64,000 nt of DNA. It comes from Larix kaempferi (taxonomy: Eukaryota; Streptophyta; Pinopsida; Pinales; Pinaceae). The stretch is taken from assembly GCA_027924585.1 (NCBI GenBank), contig BSBM01000200.1, positions 248,001 through 312,000 of the forward strand, given 5' to 3'. The notes beneath the pieces are model-generated. The model did no database searches. It saw only the letters and a program-made list of their open reading frames with translations, and was not told the origin of the DNA. This document shows, one piece after another, positions 62,539-64,000 of this stretch. The first letter of the stretch is position 1, and each line of letters begins with the position of its first letter. Position numbers and translations under genes: made by a program.

Positions 62539-64000
62539 CTAAGTAACTGGGTGTAGAGAACAGGTTACCTCATCATCGACCTTGTTGTTCGATGAGACAA
62601 TCTCATCAGCAGTGACTATACTACTCCCCTTTCGAGGAGGGTCCTTTTGAACTACACCAAGCTTGTCTCGGAAGTATTCAAATTTCACTCGAGACAGAGG
62701 TTTGTTTGGTAACTTCTTCATTTGACGTAGAGGTTTGGTTAGTACAACGGTAACCTGTTACAAATTCAAACTTTAGAGTTCCTTTCTGCGTCATATCTTG
62801 TTAGTTCCCTATGTTCTTTGACTTATCATGGAACACTAGATTCTATGTCATCTTGATACAACTCTAATTATCACATAGGATCTCAGTTGGTTCTATCTCT
62901 AAGTCAAACAATCCTAAAGCCAAACTTCTTCACAACTAGCAGAGCAAGCAGCCATATATTCCGCTTGTGCTGAGAGCCACACTAGACTGCTTCCAGCTAA
63001 ACCACGAGATCATGACTAATCCTAGACAATAACATCCTCTCGATGTGTCTTCCTGTCTGATACACGCTAATCCCAGACAATAACATCCTCTCGATGTGTT
63101 CTTCCTGTCTGATACACTTCCTGCCCAATCAGAATCTGAATAGCCATATGAAGTCATGATCTTCAAGATAGCATAGATCAAATTCTATCGTGTCCTTTAT
63201 GTTCCTCATCACATGCTTTGCAACTATCAGGTAAACACATCTAGTTTCCACTAGATACTGACTCAAGGTGTTCATAACAAAGCATATATCTAACCTAGTA
63301 TATGTTAGATATATCAAAGACCCAATAATTTGTCTGTTCAGAGTTATATCCACTAACTCTAATGAGTCATCTGCTAAGAACTTCAAGTTGGAATTCATGA
63401 GAGTGGCCATTCCAACACATCAATTCCTTTTAATATTTCTCAGCACACTTTCCCTGGTTGAGAAAGATTCCTTCTAAGCCTTGCCACACTTCCAGACTTA
63501 GGAAGTAATGCATCAATCTGAGATCTTTCATTTTTCATTTCTGCAGCCATTTTCTTCTTTCTTTTCATGATCTGTTTCTCATTCCCTATAAGAAAGATAT
63601 CATAATAATAGTATGATCCATAGCCTTAAGGTAAAGGTTAGGAACAACTTTACTTTTGGTAAAGCCCAAGCTTATTAAGAAACTGTCAATTCCCTTTGTG
63701 ACTGAACATCATTCACACTCTGCATTGAATGATTTTCTGCATATCTATCTGTGCCATCTCTCGATAGATGGGTCTACTGATATGAGCCTCAATATTATTC
63801 GAACTCTGTGGTGATTTCCTTCTTGCATCCATGTCATCTATGTATAAAAACCATATTCAACCTTGTAGCAAAGTTTGAGATCCACATCACTCGTGGTGAT
63901 CATTAAGCTCATCAATTGATTATCGATCCTGGGTACCCATACAGAACCTAAATCACACTTCTTCTTTGATTACACCATTAAGAGAATGGTTTTATCTATC
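62539..64000 (-). pseudogene. Decayed copia pol: reverse transcriptase, RNase H and C-terminal tail
   Basis: Read on the minus strand from the window edge inward. The RT part (64000 to about 63430) has recognisable pieces NGVIKEEV, DSFLISLGFTKSK and MHYFLSLEVWQ, split by stops and frameshifts. The catalytic YVDD region near 63585-63600 is damaged. The RT-RNase H connection (63410-63129) keeps a 93-codon open piece with RQIIGSLIYLT, TRLDICF and NTLSQYLVE. RNase H follows with YSDSDWAGSVSDRK (about 63115-63150), SWF and QSSVALST. The expected AEY follows only after a frameshift. The tail frame (62721-62539) contains NKPLSRVKFEYFRDKLGVV, matching the usual copia pol end. Integrase, protease and gag are not in the window. 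The product would be non-functional. Confidence 0.88.
63016..63117 (-). repeat. 51-bp direct duplication inside RNase H
   Basis: CTAATCC(T/C)AGACAATAACAT begins at 63016 and again at 63067. The second copy has one extra T (GTGTTCTTCC against GTGTCTTCC). The duplication repeats the DRK...TSRGCYCLG segment of RNase H and shifts the frame, so it is a lesion specific to this copy. Confidence 0.85.

Larger units (their letters stand above)
59804..64000 (-). mobile_element. Ty1/copia element C (3' part, runs off the window)
   Basis: Minus-strand LTR retrotransposon. In plus coordinates it has a 606-bp 3' LTR (59804-60409), polypurine tract, a 2.1-kb 3' UTR made of four tandem-repeat families, then decayed pol from 62539 to the window edge. 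gag, protease, integrase and the 5' LTR would lie beyond 64000. The outer boundary is CGTCATAAT next to TGTTAAG, so the 5-bp target is probably ATAAT at 59799-59803; the partner is outside the window. Pol has stops and frameshifts, so this copy cannot encode its own proteins. Domain order and motifs identify the superfamily; a Sirevirus or related lineage is possible but not shown. Confidence 0.9.

Overview
The window is repeat DNA from a nuclear plant genome. About 54.6 kb of the 64 kb is one head-to-tail satellite with a 173-bp monomer (54 of 173 bases G+C in the monomer at 211-383). I count roughly 315 copies, all in the same orientation, in four blocks: 1-17936, 20680-46123, 46929-50651 and 52320-59803. 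The blocks are separated by LTR-retrotransposon sequence. A nucleosome-length, higher-order-repeat satellite carrying only retroelements suggests a centromeric or pericentromeric region. The Ty1/copia features (an initiator-Met-tRNA primer site, TATAAATA promoters in the LTRs, a pol with plant copia RT and RNase H motifs) suggest a seed plant. I do not recognise the satellite family and cannot name the species.

Layout: block 1 carries a 2,593-bp (15-monomer) higher-order duplication, a shortened third copy of it, and a 1,211-bp (7-monomer) duplication. It is interrupted at 17937-20679 by a 2,743-bp element with TG...CA ends and a perfect 5-bp target duplication (TTACT). This is most likely a long solo LTR. 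Block 2 holds several local higher-order periods (13, 8, 14 and 6 monomers) and a block of about 4 kb present twice, about 14.7 kb apart. Three members of one copia family follow, all on the minus strand. Copy A (46124-46928) has a 5' LTR, primer-binding site and short leader. Copy B (50652-52319) has a 3' LTR, polypurine tract and 3' UTR. Copy C (59804 to the window end) has a 3' LTR, polypurine tract, a 3' UTR made of four tandem-repeat families, and a decayed pol (RT, RNase H and C-terminal tail).

I find no intact host protein gene and no RNA gene. The many 60-133 codon reading frames in the satellite are chance products of an AT-rich monomer and are not annotated as genes. The points most worth a second look are: two independent copia insertions at the same 5-bp position of the monomer; a perfect heat-shock-element-like palindrome in nearly every monomer; two monomer haplotype classes; variation concentrated at CpG sites; and the copia 3' UTRs, which differ in tandem-repeat content and in one copy carry an open 29-residue-repeat frame.
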